DNA of 64,000 nt from contig NZ_CP039393.1 of the NCBI RefSeq assembly GCF_004803695.1, positions 744,001-808,000 on the forward strand, in the 5' to 3' direction. The notes under the pieces were generated by a model. It saw nothing but the letters and a program-made list of their open reading frames with translations. It was not told the origin of the DNA and searched no databases. Within the stretch, counting starts at the first letter, position 1, and each line of letters starts with the position of its first letter. Positions 63,609 through 64,000 of this stretch are shown here, piece by piece. The position numbers were made by a program, and so were the translations under genes. The DNA comes from Muribaculum gordoncarteri. GTDB lineage: Bacteria > Bacteroidota > Bacteroidia > Bacteroidales > Muribaculaceae.

Positions 63609-64000
63609 TTACTGTTGACTCGTCTGCGTCACTACGATAGTATCTTCCTCGTAACCGTATTCCCCGATTGTTATTTTCAGCGATCTTGTGTGGCCTGTAT
63701 CGTTGGGCTTGAGCTCGATTTTGATGTTATTGTCATTAGACGACATGGTGTACCATTCTCCGGTCATATCCTTGGCGGGTTTCTTAACTTCGACTGTGTT
63801 GCCTGAACCGTCGGTAATTTCAAATTTGCACACCCACCATGCGCTTTTCCATGAATCGCTCTTATTTTCGGCGGTTATCGTCAGATTCACGGTTTGTTCT
63901 TTGCCGTCAACCGTTATGTCCTCGTTCTCAAATGTGTAATGATAGAATCGGTCAACATATTCCTTTTCATCATCTTTGCAGGCGGTCAACAACACTGTCA
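63609..64000 (-). CDS. Lipoprotein with BACON-like domain, N-terminus beyond the window
   Basis: The frame is open to the right edge. The visible sequence includes a lipobox (TVLLTAC, then KDDEKE), so it is a lipoprotein whose signal peptide starts outside. The rest is beta-rich, ending GYEEDTIVVTQTSQQ, which resembles the last strand of BACON domains (Ig-like, often glycan-associated). About 130 residues are visible. BACON is a likely call, not certain. Confidence 0.6.
   Translation of the reverse strand, partial: TVLLTACKDDEKEYVDRFYHYTFENEDITVDGKEQTVNLTITAENKSDSWKSAWWVCKFEITDGSGNTVEVKKPAKDMTGEWYTMSSNDNNIKIELKPNDTGHTRSLKITIGEYGYEEDTIVVTQTSQQ

Overview
The window looks like chromosome of a Bacteroidales bacterium, most probably a Muribaculaceae-type gut commensal. 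The signs are Bacteroidetes promoters (TTTG, 19-20 nt, TAnnTTTG) before rnpB, tRNA-Pro, rplS and the M13 peptidase gene; near absence of Shine-Dalgarno sites; a complete Bat (aerotolerance) operon; an nqrA-F operon; and families typical of the phylum (DUF4252, GLPGLI, DUF3244, a GIDDV-type sorting tail, an exbB-exbD-exbD-tonB cluster). The family assignment is inference. I see no prophage, insertion sequence, CRISPR array or integrase.

Layout. 1-5.8 kb: end of a DcaP-like porin, RNase P RNA, an esterase, a NUDIX hydrolase, small stress or membrane proteins, ribosomal protein L19, a universal stress protein and a small DNA-binding protein. 6-14.5 kb (minus): moxR, DUF58, a membrane protein, then batA, batB, batC, batD and batE. 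14.7-18.2 kb (minus): two HU-like genes, one a membrane-anchored HU-LysM fusion, and an M13 peptidase. 18.4-22.4 kb (plus): an SGNH hydrolase, a truncated TonB-dependent-receptor-like gene, and a DUF4252 / ECF sigma / anti-sigma-like / DUF4252 operon. 22.4-25 kb (minus): a nicotinamidase-like hydrolase, an acyltransferase and an exported protein. 25.2-29.7 kb (plus): carA, carB and tRNA-Pro.

30-31.7 kb holds a second ECF sigma locus whose two divergent promoters share one motif with the first. 31.7-42.2 kb (minus) holds a DEAD-box helicase and a cell-envelope cluster: a GIDDV-tail exported protein, a TonB-dependent-receptor-like barrel, two GLPGLI proteins, small exported proteins and a membrane-spanning TPR/HTH regulator. 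The stretch from about 38.6 to 41.77 kb is markedly AT-rich, and the break falls inside the regulator gene. 42.2-43.1 kb is a GC-rich non-coding block built as an imperfect palindrome of about 0.6 kb, next to tRNA-Met; half of it recurs beside tRNA-Pro at 29.8 kb. 43.2-54.2 kb (minus): trkH, trkA, dxs and nqrA-F. 54.7-63.5 kb (mostly plus): exbB-exbD-exbD-tonB with a one-base frameshift in tonB, an acidic protein, an OmpA-type protein, a TlpA-like thioredoxin, VanZ (minus) and two tandem NSS transporters. A BACON-like lipoprotein runs off the right edge.

The genes fit a host-associated anaerobe that uses sodium-motive force (Nqr, NSS carriers) and proton-driven TonB energization. The strongest candidates for something undescribed are the tRNA-associated palindromic repeat block and the shared ECF promoter set (four sites, TGTAAC-N17/18-GTCTA).
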